Source: Anaeramoeba flamelloides (Eukaryota; Metamonada; Anaeramoebidae). Taken from it: 64,000 nt of DNA. A program made the position numbers and the translations under genes. Below the pieces are notes generated by a model. It searched no databases. It was given only the letters and a program-made list of their open reading frames with translations, and had not been told where the DNA came from. Within the stretch, counting starts at the first letter, position 1. Every line of letters starts with the position of its first letter. This document shows, in pieces, positions 1-11,289 of this stretch. Location of the stretch: assembly GCA_027625915.1 (NCBI GenBank), contig JANTQA010000033.1, positions 4,092,001-4,156,000 of the forward strand, read 5' to 3'.

Positions 1-282
1 GATAACCTGTTAAATTAATTTTCTATTATTATTTGATTCTAAAAATGGGTTGTTATCTACTTTGATTTTTTATTTTTATTTTCTCATTCTCAAGGCAATC
101 AATTTTGAATTTTTTTTTTTTTTTTCTGATAATAATTATTATTTTGTTCAAGTAAAATTAATCATTTTTTTTTTTCAATAAACTAAACATCATTTTATAT
201 ATATATATATATATATATATTATTTTTAAATCTTGATAAACAAAACATTTTTTTATTAATATAACATTTAACATTGATTTAG
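1..282 (+). other. intron tail upstream of the SRPK exon
   Basis: This stretch is T-rich with a (TA)n run near 199-221 and no coding exon that I can see. The next exon opens after TTTAG at 278-282 and its first complete residues continue the SRPK N-lobe, so the segment is best read as the intron that precedes the last exon. The exon with the glycine loop and catalytic lysine must lie outside the window. Confidence 0.6.
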
Positions 283-1610
283 ATATTTGCATGGCCTTTG
301 AATTTCTTGATCAAAAAAATCTTCTAAGTTTAATTAAACAATCCCGTATTAATGGTTTACCGATCCATATTGTTAAAGAAATTGTCAGACAAACACTTGA
401 AGGACTAGATTATTTACATTCCGAATGCAAACTTATTCATACAGATATTAAACCGGAAAATATTATGCTATATAGCAACATAGGTCATCTTCCAAAGCGT
501 TTAATAAGAAAAATGAACCAAACAGAAAAAATAAAAGAATTAAGGAAACGAGGAAATTCAAATCATAGCGAATTGCTTGAAACCACTGATTCTGAAATGG
601 AGGAAAATTTGCATACGTCTCAATCTAAATCTGATAGCCCACAAAAAATAAAAAGAAAATTAAGTAAAGTTAGATTAATTAAAACTTTTCGAAAGGAAGG
701 TGTTAATAGCGAAAATTCTAACAATTCAGAGGATATTAATAGTCCAGTTGTTAATGTTACAAACAATGAAATAGATTTACTTTTTAGCAATCAATTTGAG
801 ACAATTGATGATGATGATGATAATGATATTTATGACGACGACAATGATGATAATGAAGAGGGTACAGAGAAAATCAAATCAAATAAAGAAAATGGGCAAG
901 TGATACAAGTTGATAATAATGAAAAGGAAGATGAATATGGAGGAGAAAGTGAAGGTGAAGTGGAAGATGAAAGAGAAGGAGAAAAAGAAGATAAAGATGA
1001 AGACGAAGGGGAAGGAGGAAAAGAGGATGATGAAAAAATTGATCACGAAGAAGAAAAAGAAAGAAAGAAAATTGAAGAATTATTAAAAAGAATACCACCA
1101 AATAAAATTAAATGTAAAATTGTTGATTTAGGTAATGCTTGTTATTGCAATAATCATTTTTCCGATATTATTCAAACTCGGGAATATAGATGCCCCGAAG
1201 TAATTTTAGGCCACGATTATAATGTAACTGCAGATATTTGGTCATTGGGTTGTTTAATTTATGAATTACTATCTGGTGAAGTTTTGTTTTCCCCTTGCAG
1301 AGGTGACGAATATTCAAAGGATGAAGACCATCTTGCTCTAATGATGGAACTGTTTGGGAAAATGCCGAAAGAAATCTTATGCACGGGATTAAATTCACAT
1401 CTTTTATCAGATGAGTCCGGAAACTTAAAGCATATTAAAGATTTAGAATTTGTCCCACTTGAAAAACTATTAATGGAAAAATGCGATTTCGACTCTAAAA
1501 CAGCGAAAGAATGCTCAGACTTTTTAACACCAATGTTTGATTTTGATCCAAACAAAAGAGCTTCTGCCAAGCAATTATTAAACCACGCATGGCTAAAAAA
1601 ACTTATGTAA
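283..1610 (+). CDS. SRPK-type protein kinase, 3' terminal exon (partial)
   Basis: This is the last exon of an SR-protein kinase (SRPK), the family that phosphorylates Arg/Ser-rich splicing factors. The first ATG (291) is internal: reading through a TTTAG acceptor at 278-282 gives His-Ile-Cys-Met, matching the SRPK hinge 'HICMVFE', so the true start is upstream of the window. Numbering from that Met, HTDIKPEN (residues 50-57) is the SRPK form of the catalytic loop with HTD for HRD. DLGNACY (about 279-285) is the SRPK version of DFG, TREYRCPEVILG is the activation segment and P+1 loop, and ADIWSLGCLIYELLSG is helix F. About 210 residues between catalytic loop and DLG form a disordered spacer rich in Asp/Glu, as SRPKs carry between their kinase halves. 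The protein ends shortly after helix I (NHAWLKKL). The missing N-lobe is a window-edge effect. Confidence 0.93.
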
Positions 1611-2062
1611 TTAAATATATAAATATTAAATTGAATTATTTTTAAATATTTATTTGTTTTTATGTCTATTAATTTAATCTTTTTATTTTTTTAAAATTTG
1701 TTAAGGAATTTTCCTTTTTAAAAATAAATCGGTATTATTTTCATTTTTTCTATATTTTACCTTTGGAAAATATTGGGGGAAAGCAACCTCAAAATTTTGA
1801 ATGCTACATGCCTCAAATCGTTCAGATATTATTTTTTTTCACAAGCAACACAATAATGATTTTCTTAAAAACTTAAAGATTAATTTTTTTTTGTTCCCTT
1901 TCTAACAAAATAGTGGAATTTTTGATTGATTTCAAAAATTTGGGAATATTATTTCCATTCATTACTTTTATATTGAGACAAGTGTTTTTAACTTGGACAT
2001 TTTTCTTCAAAAGAAAAATAAATAAAAACTATTTAGAAACTTAGAAGGAAACAAGTAAAATA

Positions 2063-2649
2063 TAAGCTATTTCGAAGAAAGTTGGTCAAATTTATTTTAA
2101 AATATATTCATTAAGCCCAATCTTCAAAAAAGTATTTAAATATACAAAATCATTTACTACCATTTATTGATTCTTGATAATAATTCAATTTGTTTCTTAG
2201 TTTGTTATTCCATAAATAAAGGATATTAAATTTTCTAATCTTAATTTAACCGGATATTTTTTAGGGGTGAAATGGGTGTTTAATATTTGCTTTTTTATTG
2301 AAAAAACCGTTTTCATAACTTGTTTAATCAAAAAAATTTTCCAATAAAATGAAAAAACATATAACTGTGATTAATTGTTTAAAAAATCATCTTTGATCTT
2401 TTACATATTTCCAGTTTTTTTTATTGGAATTGTTCGACATTATTGTTACCAAAAATGTTCATTTTTTTTTTTCATTTTTTGGAAATATTTTAATGAACCT
2501 ATTTTGAAAGAAGTAACTATGTTGTTCATTCAATTGGTATTAATATTAAACTTAATTTTGGTTTTGTCAATTATTGTTTACCTTCACTAACAAAGATGTT
2601 TTTTTTTTGAAATGTAAAAAAAGGACTAACTTTTCTTGGAAATAGCTTA
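2063..2649 (+). mobile_element. 585-bp TIR element ('MITE-1'), copy A
   Basis: The element begins TA-AGCTATTTCGAAGAAAGT and ends in the inverted counterpart ACTTTTCTTGGAAATAGCT-TA. This gives roughly 19 bp terminal inverted repeats flanked by TA on both sides. The inside is non-coding. Internal landmarks recur in order in the copies near 7.8, 31.8, 34.1 and 58.5 kb, such as CAAATTTATTTTAAAATAT close to the left end and a T-rich run before TTTTTTGGAAATA. TA flanks and short TIRs are what Tc1/mariner-type non-autonomous elements leave; the superfamily assignment is inference. Confidence 0.8.
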
Positions 2650-2698
2650 GAGAGAATCAATTTCACATTTGATTAAAATCAAAATTTTCAATATAATA

Positions 2699-2900
2699 TA
2701 TTCAGTTTCAACTTTTAAGGTACAAACTTTCAAATAAATTTAGTGAACAAAAAAATATCAAATTAATGTCCATTTTTTGGAATTTTTTTTTAACTCAAAA
2801 TTTATATCTAGAATCAGAAAGTTGTGACTTAGTTTATGAATTTTATTTAGTACCTTAAATTATATTGGAAGTTTGTACCTTAAAAGTTGAACTGGTTGTA
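2699..2900. mobile_element. 200-bp palindromic MITE ('MITE-3'), diverged copy
   Basis: The left half CAGTTTCAACTTTTAAGGTA is mirrored by TACCTTAAAAGTTGAACTG at the right. The phrases 'TACAAACTTTCAA' and 'TTGGAAGTTTGTACC' are those of the younger copies at 19.7, 21.7 and 28.0 kb. It lies 50 bp beyond MITE-1 copy A. The many differences from the younger copies suggest an older insertion. Confidence 0.7.
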
Positions 2901-5102
2901 ATATAAGTTTATAGGATCAAGTTTTTTCTGAAGAACTTTATTTTTTTTAATTTTTTATCCTTTTCTCAAAAAATTAAAAAAACTAAAATAGTATATTTCT
3001 AATCAAAATATCAGAATAAGGGTTCAAAGAACCATATTTCCACTAAGAGATATTCCAATTATTTTTAATCATTTTAACTTTGATGCAACTGAGTGTGATT
3101 GGAACAAAATTCCACCCATTTTGAGAAACATATACAATTTTTGAGAAAAATGACTAGATTCGATCTCTCACTGATTTAATAGTATATTTAATTCAAAATC
3201 AAGATTGTGTAATCGTAGTTAAGTAAATCGAATTAAATGTCACTTCAAGAAATTAAAAGAAAATTTAAAAAAAAAAATCATTTTCAAACATTACAAAAAA
3301 TTTCTTGACTACTCTCTAAAATACAAAGATTTAAATAAATTTTTAGATTCATCTCTATATATTTAATATTTTTTGAAGATTAACTACTAAAATGTTAACC
3401 TTTTGTCGTAATTATTTAAATTTAAAAATAAAAACTATGGATAATTAGTTTTTAGCAAACCAAAAAGACTTCTAAATGAAAAATTATATCTTCGAATCTA
3501 TAATTTTAGTTTTGAATACTTATCAAATGAATTATATCCCCTAAGCACTGTTTTTTCTATCTAAAAATTTATCTTTGAACTTTTGTTTTTGTTGTAATAC
3601 TTTATTATTATTATTATTATAATAATAATAATAAGTATACAAAAGCCAGATATTAAAAAAAATTCAACACATAAAAAAAGAGAATCATATTTTTTAAATA
3701 TGAATATACTTATTTTTTTTATAACAGAAATATTTATGAGAATAAAAAGTTTAATAGAAGATTTTTTAATTACCAATAGATATTTTTAAAAGTATTTGAA
3801 AGTCTGAATTTTCTTCATATAAGTTTCGATTTTTCTAAGATGATGTATTTTTTTTTTGGTACTTTACCCACTTTGTAAAAGTAAAATTTTATTTGAATAC
3901 CTTTTGAGAACGAGCTTTTTCTCAACTATGGTTATAATAAGAGAATAATTTATCTTTTCTAGTTTAAAACGATTCAAAAATAAAATAATTTCTATTTTAA
4001 TACTTTTCAAAGCAAGTTTTACAAAGAAATAAAAACCTTTATAATTATAATAATTTTCTTGTTTGTAAATATTGTCTACTGAATTTCTTTTTTTTTTTTG
4101 AAGTTTTTTATATATACTCACAAATTGTAAGTTTTTTTGGTATTTCGGAATTAAAAATGAAAATAATTAAAACCTTTCCGACACTTTGAATGAATTTTTT
4201 TAAATAATATTAACTAATCTTTGGAATTTAATTAGAAGTGTTTTTGTTCGATTTCGAGAAAAGTTTCCTGTTAAAATAATATTTCAATTTGTAAATCAAA
4301 CTTATATTTTCTGATTTAACCAAATTATAATTTTTTATTCTTATTTTTCTTTAACATTTTCTTTTGCAATATTTTCATTCGTTCTCTTCCCTGTTTTTTG
4401 TAGTGTTATCCTTATATGTTTTTGATCTTACTATTTTCAATAAAAAAATATATTTTAATTGGAATTTACAAATTGTATTTTCAGTTCCAATTCAAGTATC
4501 TTTTTACAACTTTCAGGAAAGATAAAGAAAGTAAATGAGAAATTTTTTGCTTTGCTAAAATAATTTATAGTATAAAGATAGAATACGATAGTTGATTTTT
4601 TTTTATTAATTTTTATTTTAATAATTTTTATTTTAACCTTATTTGAATCATTTTTTTATTCTTTTCTATTTTTTTTTCATTTCTATTTTCTAGTGAGGAA
4701 TATTTTTCAATTGATTAAATATTTTTTCCATTATTGGTTTCAAACCAAAGTATATTTCCTTTAAATTGGAAAATCAGATAACGTTGGTTGAATATACGTA
4801 ACCATTTGATTGATATATAATATTTTGTCAAATTTCAATAAAATTTATATATATATATATAAGTGTTTTGTGCTGATATCTTATTACCCGATCCAAGTTT
4901 ATAATACTTGAAACTGGAAATAATAATTATCTTATATTATATGTTAGAAATATATTTTAGTTCTTAGCTGATCGATCTTTAGTATAATATTAATTATAAT
5001 TTTGGTTAGAAAATGACATTTATTTTATTTTTTTTTGGAATTTCAAATTAAATAGCAACAAGATAATAGATTAAAAAATATTCAATCAAAATTTCAATGG
5101 CT

Positions 5103-5580
5103 TTGGGGTTTAGATTAAAATTTTCAATTACCATTCTGTGAAAAAATTGTCAAATCGATTTTAATTGCAAAATAGTGGTAAATACTCTAATTTTGAAATT
5201 TATATTAATGTCTTTTTTTTTTGATTTTAAAATAAAAACAAAAGTCCAAAAATTACATATGATAATTACCATAAATATAGAATTCAAAACACCTAACCAT
5301 ACCAAAACATCAATTTTTAACATTCGAGATTTTAATTGTAAAACATAAATAAAAGTGAATTTTTTATTTTTTTGTTGATATGCTATTCTATTGATGTTAA
5401 AAGTATTTTTAAGATTTCAACGATATGTATTATTTCAAGTTTATATATCTTCATTATGCAATGAAGAATAAGTAAAAAACTATTTGAAAAATTTTCCTTT
5501 CCATTATTGTCTTACAACTAAAACTGATTGGATAATTTTTTCCCAGAATGGTAATTGAAAATTTTAATCACAACCCCAAA
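5103..5580. mobile_element. ~480-bp element with 37-bp inverted ends
   Basis: The left end runs TTTGGGGTT then GATTAAAATTTTCAATTACC and ATTCTG. The right end is the inverted counterpart, with AGAATGGTAATTGAAAATTT followed by AACCCCAAA and only two or so mismatches. The inside is non-coding. An internal segment (about 5140-5370) has a diverged relative at about 24,180-24,420, so this is a dispersed family. Confidence 0.7.
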
Positions 5581-6046
5581 AATTACATTTTTTTTATTAA
5601 CTACCTACCAGTCCCTTAATCTTACACTCTTCAATTCAGATCACCAGAAAACAATATATAAATTTTTCACAGTTGACTTTTTCCTTACTATTAAAATTAA
5701 CAATGAGTCTAGGATCGATAATCTAAGATCCAGAATCTCTTGTACTCGAACCTAATACAAGATAATTGTTTTTTCCAGTTTTAGTATATTGTAAACCTTA
5801 AATTTAATGATTTTTTTTCAAAAGAATCCTTAATTGAAATGTTAAATCCTAAATAATGGTATTAATCATTCAATTTACAATCAAACAGCACCAACCAGAA
5901 ACTCCTTAAAAATAACTAGATTTTTTGAACAAGAAATACCAAACCAAACTGAAAATAATCTGAAAAAATTTGTTTTTCATTTTCTCTTTTTTTTCTTTTG
6001 TTCATCTTTCTTTCAGAAATCTTAATCTCAATCCTTCAATTTGAAA

Positions 6047-7456
6047 ATGAAAGCCACACAATTTTTTTTAGGATTTCTTCTTTTTATTAACTGCATTTTC
6101 GCATTGAGGCCACATTTGTCCTTTCATATGATCAACGAAAAGGGAACAAATGAATTGTCTGGATCTGAAGCGAACTGGTTTGAACAAAAACTGGATCACT
6201 TTACACCTTTAGACACACGAACATTCCAACAGCGGTATTATGTGAACGACACCTATTACCAAGAGGGAGGACCAATTTTATTATTTTTAGGAGGAGAGGG
6301 CCAATTATCAAGCTTTTGGGTCAAAGACGGGTTGGTACTTAACCTTGCAAGGCAATTCAATGGCACGGTTGTTGCACTAGAGCACAGGTACTATGGGCAA
6401 TCTCAGCCATTCGGAGCCTTTACTGTTTCCAATTTAAAATACCTATCCTCGCTACAGGCGCTACATGACATCCCATCCTTCCGAAGGGAGTTCATTGAGA
6501 AATACGAACTACAAGATGACAATAACGCATGGATTAGCTTTGGGTGCTCTTACAGCGGCTCGTTGTCCTTGTGGCTCAGAAACAAATTTCCAAACTTAAT
6601 CGATGGTGCCTATTCTGGATCTAGTCCAGTCCAAGCAGAATTAAATTATGCCCAATATGATGAGACGTGTGAAGAGGCACTGGGATACAGCTGTAAACGG
6701 TATATCGAAATGGCCTTTGATCAAATAAAGGAGCTATTAAATGACAAGTCGGGCAATGGTTTAAAAGAGCTTGAAAATCTTTTCTACACCTGCCAAAAAT
6801 TGGACTCACCAACAATGATTAATTTATTCAAATATAATGTAATTAGCCTAATACAGTTTTCTGTCCAATACAATAATGTACAAATATCCTATCCTAGAAA
6901 CGAGCTCTGCTTACAAATGGCAAGAGCTGATGACAAATTACAACAATACGCCAAAATGACACGGGATTTAATTGGTGGGGAATGCTTTGATCTTTCACTC
7001 GATTCTCTTAAAGTTATTGCAGTGCATCCGGAAAATAACGGAAGAACTTGGTGGTGGCAAAAGGCAACAGAATTTGGTTACTATAAAAATTCCCCACCAA
7101 GTTCAAACATCTTTTTCCCAGAAATAAATGGTGACTTCCATAACTGGGTAGCCAACCAAGTCTTTGATACCAATATTGTTCCAAATGTAAATTATACAAA
7201 CATGATTTATGGTGCAAAGAATCCAGACGTTTCAAATGTTATCATAACAAATGGTGTTTATGACCCCTGGTCTAAATTATCAATTTTAGAAGATCTCTCG
7301 CCAACAGTAACATCCGTGTTATACTCGTCATCAGGACATTGCGCCCCCGTATATTCGGTAAGCGAGGATCCTGCAACCAAAACACCTCAAGATGTTTTGG
7401 ATGCAATTCAAAAAATTCAAGATTTTGTTAAAAAAATCATTGATACAAAAGCTTAA
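6047..7456 (+). CDS. secreted serine carboxypeptidase, peptidase family S28
   Basis: This intronless gene encodes a 469-residue S28 peptidase, the family of prolyl carboxypeptidase, DPP7 and thymus-specific serine protease, which cleaves after proline or removes short termini in lysosomes or outside the cell. The frame is open six bases further up through a TTG, but the first ATG is at 6047. It starts a clear signal peptide (MKATQFFLGFLLFINCIFA, about 19 residues). Family landmarks follow: ANWFEQKLDHF, GGPILLFLGGEG with the oxyanion region, and ALEHRYYG. The nucleophile elbow GCSYSG has Ser at about 168, where the family usually has GGSYxG. NGVYDPWS carries the acid (Asp about 406) and SSSGHCAPVY the catalytic His (about 431). 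Paired cysteines suit a secreted protein. All triad members are present, so it should be active. Codon use is less A+T-biased than the flanks. Confidence 0.95.
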   Translation: MKATQFFLGFLLFINCIFALRPHLSFHMINEKGTNELSGSEANWFEQKLDHFTPLDTRTFQQRYYVNDTYYQEGGPILLFLGGEGQLSSFWVKDGLVLNLARQFNGTVVALEHRYYGQSQPFGAFTVSNLKYLSSLQALHDIPSFRREFIEKYELQDDNNAWISFGCSYSGSLSLWLRNKFPNLIDGAYSGSSPVQAELNYAQYDETCEEALGYSCKRYIEMAFDQIKELLNDKSGNGLKELENLFYTCQKLDSPTMINLFKYNVISLIQFSVQYNNVQISYPRNELCLQMARADDKLQQYAKMTRDLIGGECFDLSLDSLKVIAVHPENNGRTWWWQKATEFGYYKNSPPSSNIFFPEINGDFHNWVANQVFDTNIVPNVNYTNMIYGAKNPDVSNVIITNGVYDPWSKLSILEDLSPTVTSVLYSSSGHCAPVYSVSEDPATKTPQDVLDAIQKIQDFVKKIIDTKA

Positions 7457-7706
7457 ATTTATTATTTTTAATAAAAAATTAGTTTTTTTTTTTGATTAAA
7501 TTTTTTCAAAACATAAAATAAAATCCATTTTCAAATTATAACCCATTTTTTATTTGAGAGTGGATTTGTTAAATTCTATTTGAAGTTGATTGAAGAAAAG
7601 GATTTTTTTTCAAAATTAGAAATAAAACAAATGTTCTGTAAATTAAAAAAAATTGTTTGAACAAGTTACAGTGGTTTTAAAAATGTGATGATTTTTTTAA
7701 AACTTT

Positions 7707-8480
7707 TAAGGGACTAGTCTCTATTATTTTTTTTTTTTTTAACAATTTCTAAATAAGGATTCCTTATCTAGAAATATGTTTAATATTGAAAATAAACAGG
7801 GTTTACAAATCTAATGAAGCTATTTCCAAGAAAGCGGGGCAAATTTATTTTAAAAAATATCTTTTAAAATTAATCTTTAAAAAAGTATTTAAACATCCAA
7901 AATCATTAACTACCATTTATTGATCCTTGATAATGATTCAATTTGTTTCTTAGTATTGTATTACATAAATAAAAGATATGAAATTTTCTGATCTCGAATT
8001 TATCTAATATTTTTTAGGTGTGAAAATTGGTGTTTATTATTTACTTTTTGATTGAAAAAATATTTTCATAACTTGTTTAATCTCAAAACAATTTCAAATA
8101 TAATTGAAAAAATAACATCTAACTGCATTTTACTGTCTAAAAAACCATTTGTACTCTTTTCCGATTTCCAGTTTTTTATTTAAATTGGCCGTAACTTGTT
8201 TTCTCAAAAAAAAATGCTATTTTTTTTTTTTTTCATTTTTTGGAAATATCTCAACTAACATATTTTGAAATAAATCCCTTGGTCATTGATTCAATCTGTT
8301 TCAATATCAAACTTAAATCGGTACTATCAATTAATGAATACTCACACTAACAAAGATTTTTTTTTTATTAAATGTAAAAAAAAAAATGCACCACTTTTTT
8401 GGAAATACCTTTATTGGCAAAAAATTTTTCCAATATCTATTAAAAATGGGTACAAAAATTTAATCGAGATTAGTCCTTTA
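7707..8480. mobile_element. 176-bp TIR element ('MITE-2') split by a MITE-1 insertion
   Basis: The ends TAAGGGACTAGTCTCTATTA and TAATCGAGATTAGTCCTTTA are inverted copies of each other and match the uninterrupted elements at 19,141-19,317 and 40,697-40,872. The left half stops after ACAGGGTTTACAAATCTAA and the right half resumes at TTGGCAAAAAATTTTTCC, exactly as in the intact copies. The ~595 bp between them is MITE-1 copy B. Confidence 0.85.
7815..8412 (+). mobile_element. MITE-1, copy B (nested inside MITE-2)
   Basis: It starts AGCTATTTCCAAGAAAGC and ends CCACTTTTTTGGAAATACCT, with the same internal order as copy A, including CTTGATAATGATTCAATTTG and TTGGAAATATCTCAAC. It interrupts MITE-2 at the position where intact copies read GTAATTGG, fitting insertion at a TA. 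It is therefore younger than the MITE-2 copy that it splits. Confidence 0.85.
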
Positions 8481-9753
8481 AACAAATTTTATATTTTAAA
8501 AAAGTAAAAACATTTTCAGAATTAAAACTTTTTGAAATTATTGATTAAAAAAAAAAACAGTGTGAAACTAAGTCTTTAAATATGATGCAGCGGCTGAAGT
8601 CTGAAAAAAAGCCCAATTAATTTATTTGAAAATCTCATAAAAAAAAAAATACTCACTTTTTGAAATTGGCTTTAGAATAAAATTTGAAATTTTGATTAAT
8701 TTAATCAAGTAGATATTTTATTTTAATAAAAGTTGACTGTTTTACAATTTCCTAATTTAGATCAAAGTTTGGAGAGTTATTTTTTTTTTTTAGATAATTG
8801 ATTCATTTTATTTTCTGATGTTATTTTTCAATATTTAAAGAATCAATGAATAATTAATACTTATATTTTATTAGAGAAATATTAATATTGTTACGGTTTT
8901 TAGAGTGACTCATTAATTTGATTCAATTCATATTAATATTTCTAGAAAAAAAATCTTAGAATATAACAAAAAATTATATAGAAACTTTCAAGAGCTATGC
9001 CAAGTTGATGACTGAACTGTAATTTATTCTGAATTAAATGCAAATAAATATAAAATACAAAAAATCATATTTTTTTTTTTTTTCATAATTGACAATAATT
9101 AACAAAGGAGATATAACAATTATTATGATATTTGATTATCAAAAAATTAATTTGAATTTTCAAAAAAAAAAAAATTGGGTATATATTTAACTAGATTTCA
9201 AGAAAATTAGCTCGCTTTATAATATGAATGGAAGTTTTTTTGCATGATTTTATCCCATATTATTATAATTACAATATTTTCAAATTTTTGAATCAGAATC
9301 ATTTATTCTAATTTTGCAAATATTTATTTTTCTTTTTCAAATTTTTGTTTTTTCTTTTGTTTATTTTGTTTTTCTTTTTCTTTTTATTTTTGTTTTATTT
9401 TTTCTTTATTTTTTTTTTTTTGGTATTTTTTTTTCTTTGGTTTTTTAATAGATAATGTGGAAAAAAAAAAGATCTTCGAAAAGACAAATAATCATTTAAG
9501 ATAATTGAGACAACGTATTTGGAAATGAATTTAATTATAGGCAAGAGAACATCTCTTGTTAACTTTTTTTCAGTGAAAGTCCAGTAACAAATAATCCGTA
9601 ATGTTTATTTCAAAAATTTAGTCTATTTTTTTTTTATTTTTTGGTTCTATTTTTTTTTTTAATTTTTAAAATATCCCGTTTTTATACATTTAAAATGATT
9701 TTAAAGTGAATTACAAATCGTGTTTAATTACTTTTTACCCTTTAATATAATAG

Positions 9754-9756
<3 letters not shown>

Positions 9757-9805
<49 letters not shown>
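9757..9805. repeat. (TA)n microsatellite
   Basis: This is an uninterrupted run of about 24 AT dinucleotides. Shorter runs occur at about 199-221, 33,545-33,580, 34,066-34,085 and 55,153-55,175. Confidence 0.95.
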
Positions 9806-9807
<2 letters not shown>

Positions 9808-10351
9808 AATTATTATTTCATGTAAGTCGCTTTGGTTTAAATTGAGTTTAAATAAATAATAAATTAAGCCAAAAGAATAGATCAAAAAATACTTTTTTGT
9901 AGGTTCAAAATGATAATTCTCAGCAAATAACCTTTTTAAAATCACCATTTCTCTAAAATAATTATCATCATCATGGTACATATTCTATTTTTTTCAAATA
10001 ATAACAAAGATTTTTGTTAATATAATGGAAAAATAATACCCCCCCCCCCCTTTTTTTTTTTTTTTTTTTTTGTTTAATCGTTCAATAATTACATAAAAGA
10101 CTAATTTCTAAGAAAAATTACTAGAATTTGATAAAAAAAATGAAAAATTATGTAAAAATACCCAGTAAGAATTACTTGAATGAATAATAATTTAAACAAA
10201 ATATTTTTTAAAAATGCTTAATTTTTTTCTAAATCTTTTAAATGAATTCTTGGATAATTAAAAAATAGTGATTATTTTTTTTTAAATAGTAAATAAAAAA
10301 CTTTTTTCTCAAATAAAAAAAAAGTATTAATAATTGTTTCAAAAAATCAAG

Positions 10352-10546
10352 TACAACCAGTTCCACTTTTAAGGAACAAAATTTCAACAAAATTTGAGGT
10401 ATAAAAAATCTCAAATTAATGCATAGAATTCAAATTCTAGAAAAATAATGTGTGTAAAGAAAATTCCTAAAAAATTATCTTAATTTTTGATTTTTTAATA
10501 CTTAAAATCAGGTTGGAGGTTTGTATCTTAAAAGTGGAACTGGTTA
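10352..10546. mobile_element. MITE-3 palindromic element, diverged copy
   Basis: The left end is TACAACCAGTTCCACTTTTA and the right end TAAAAGTGGAACTGGTTATA, an inverted pair flanked by TA. Internal phrases (AATTTCAACAAAATTTGAGG, ATCTCAAATTAATGCA) match the family. It is older than the copies at 19.7, 21.7 and 28.0 kb by the number of differences. Confidence 0.75.
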
Positions 10547-11289
10547 TATTAAACGATTCTAATTAAAAGTACAATAGTATTTAAATATTATATAATAGAT
10601 CCAATAAATAAAAAATCTCCTTGTTGTAACAACTTTTCAAGAAAATAATTATAATTATTTAGTTACCCAATACCATCCTTTTAAAATCATTTGATTTATA
10701 TTAAAAATATGAATTAATTGTTTTTTTATTATGTGTTTTTAATGATTCTTGTTAGTTTTATTTTGTTTTTTTTTCATATTTGATTTTAGTTTATAAATTT
10801 TGTTTAAAAACTCTTCATAAATAATATTAGAAGTGAAAAAAGGCAATTTGAAATATTAATCTGAAAATTTGATAAAAAAAAACAAAATTATAAACAATTT
10901 AAGATTTGTAAAAAATTTTCAGAAAAGTTAAATTTTAATTAGATATATTTAAAAATGATGGAAGTGTTTAAGTGAAATAGTTATTGGAATAGTATATTGT
11001 TAAAAAAAAATAATAATTGTTAAGAAAATTTGAAAATTTATACGAATTGAAGGATAGTAATTTTTTTGAATTCATTTTTTTCAATAATCCCCTAAAGGGG
11101 GTAGGTACATTTTACCAAATGTGAGTGCCAACAATATTTAATTTGAAAATCGATCATTAAATCAATTGTTTAACCAATAAATTGATTTTGTGAATAAACT
11201 AAAAGTGGTATTTATCCTAGCTTAATAAATTGACAAACAAATTTAGAAAATAGAAAACAAAAATTTTTAAAAAAATCTACCAGGAATAA

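Larger units (their letters stand above)
1611..6046. other. intergenic, A+T-rich, with three transposon-like elements
   Basis: No gene was found. The stretch holds a ~585 bp TA-flanked MITE (2063-2649), next to it an old copy of the 200 bp palindromic family (2699-2900), and a ~480 bp element with 37 bp inverted ends (5103-5580). Short ORFs here are low-complexity and lack any family resemblance. Confidence 0.6.

Noticed and set aside
291-299. ATG at 291 as the start of the SRPK gene
   Set aside because: The residues just upstream (His-Ile-Cys) and the TTTAG acceptor continue the SRPK hinge, so the Met is internal.
6041-6046. TTG at 6041 as the start of the S28 peptidase
   Set aside because: Eukaryotic initiation is expected at the ATG at 6047, which directly begins a good signal peptide.
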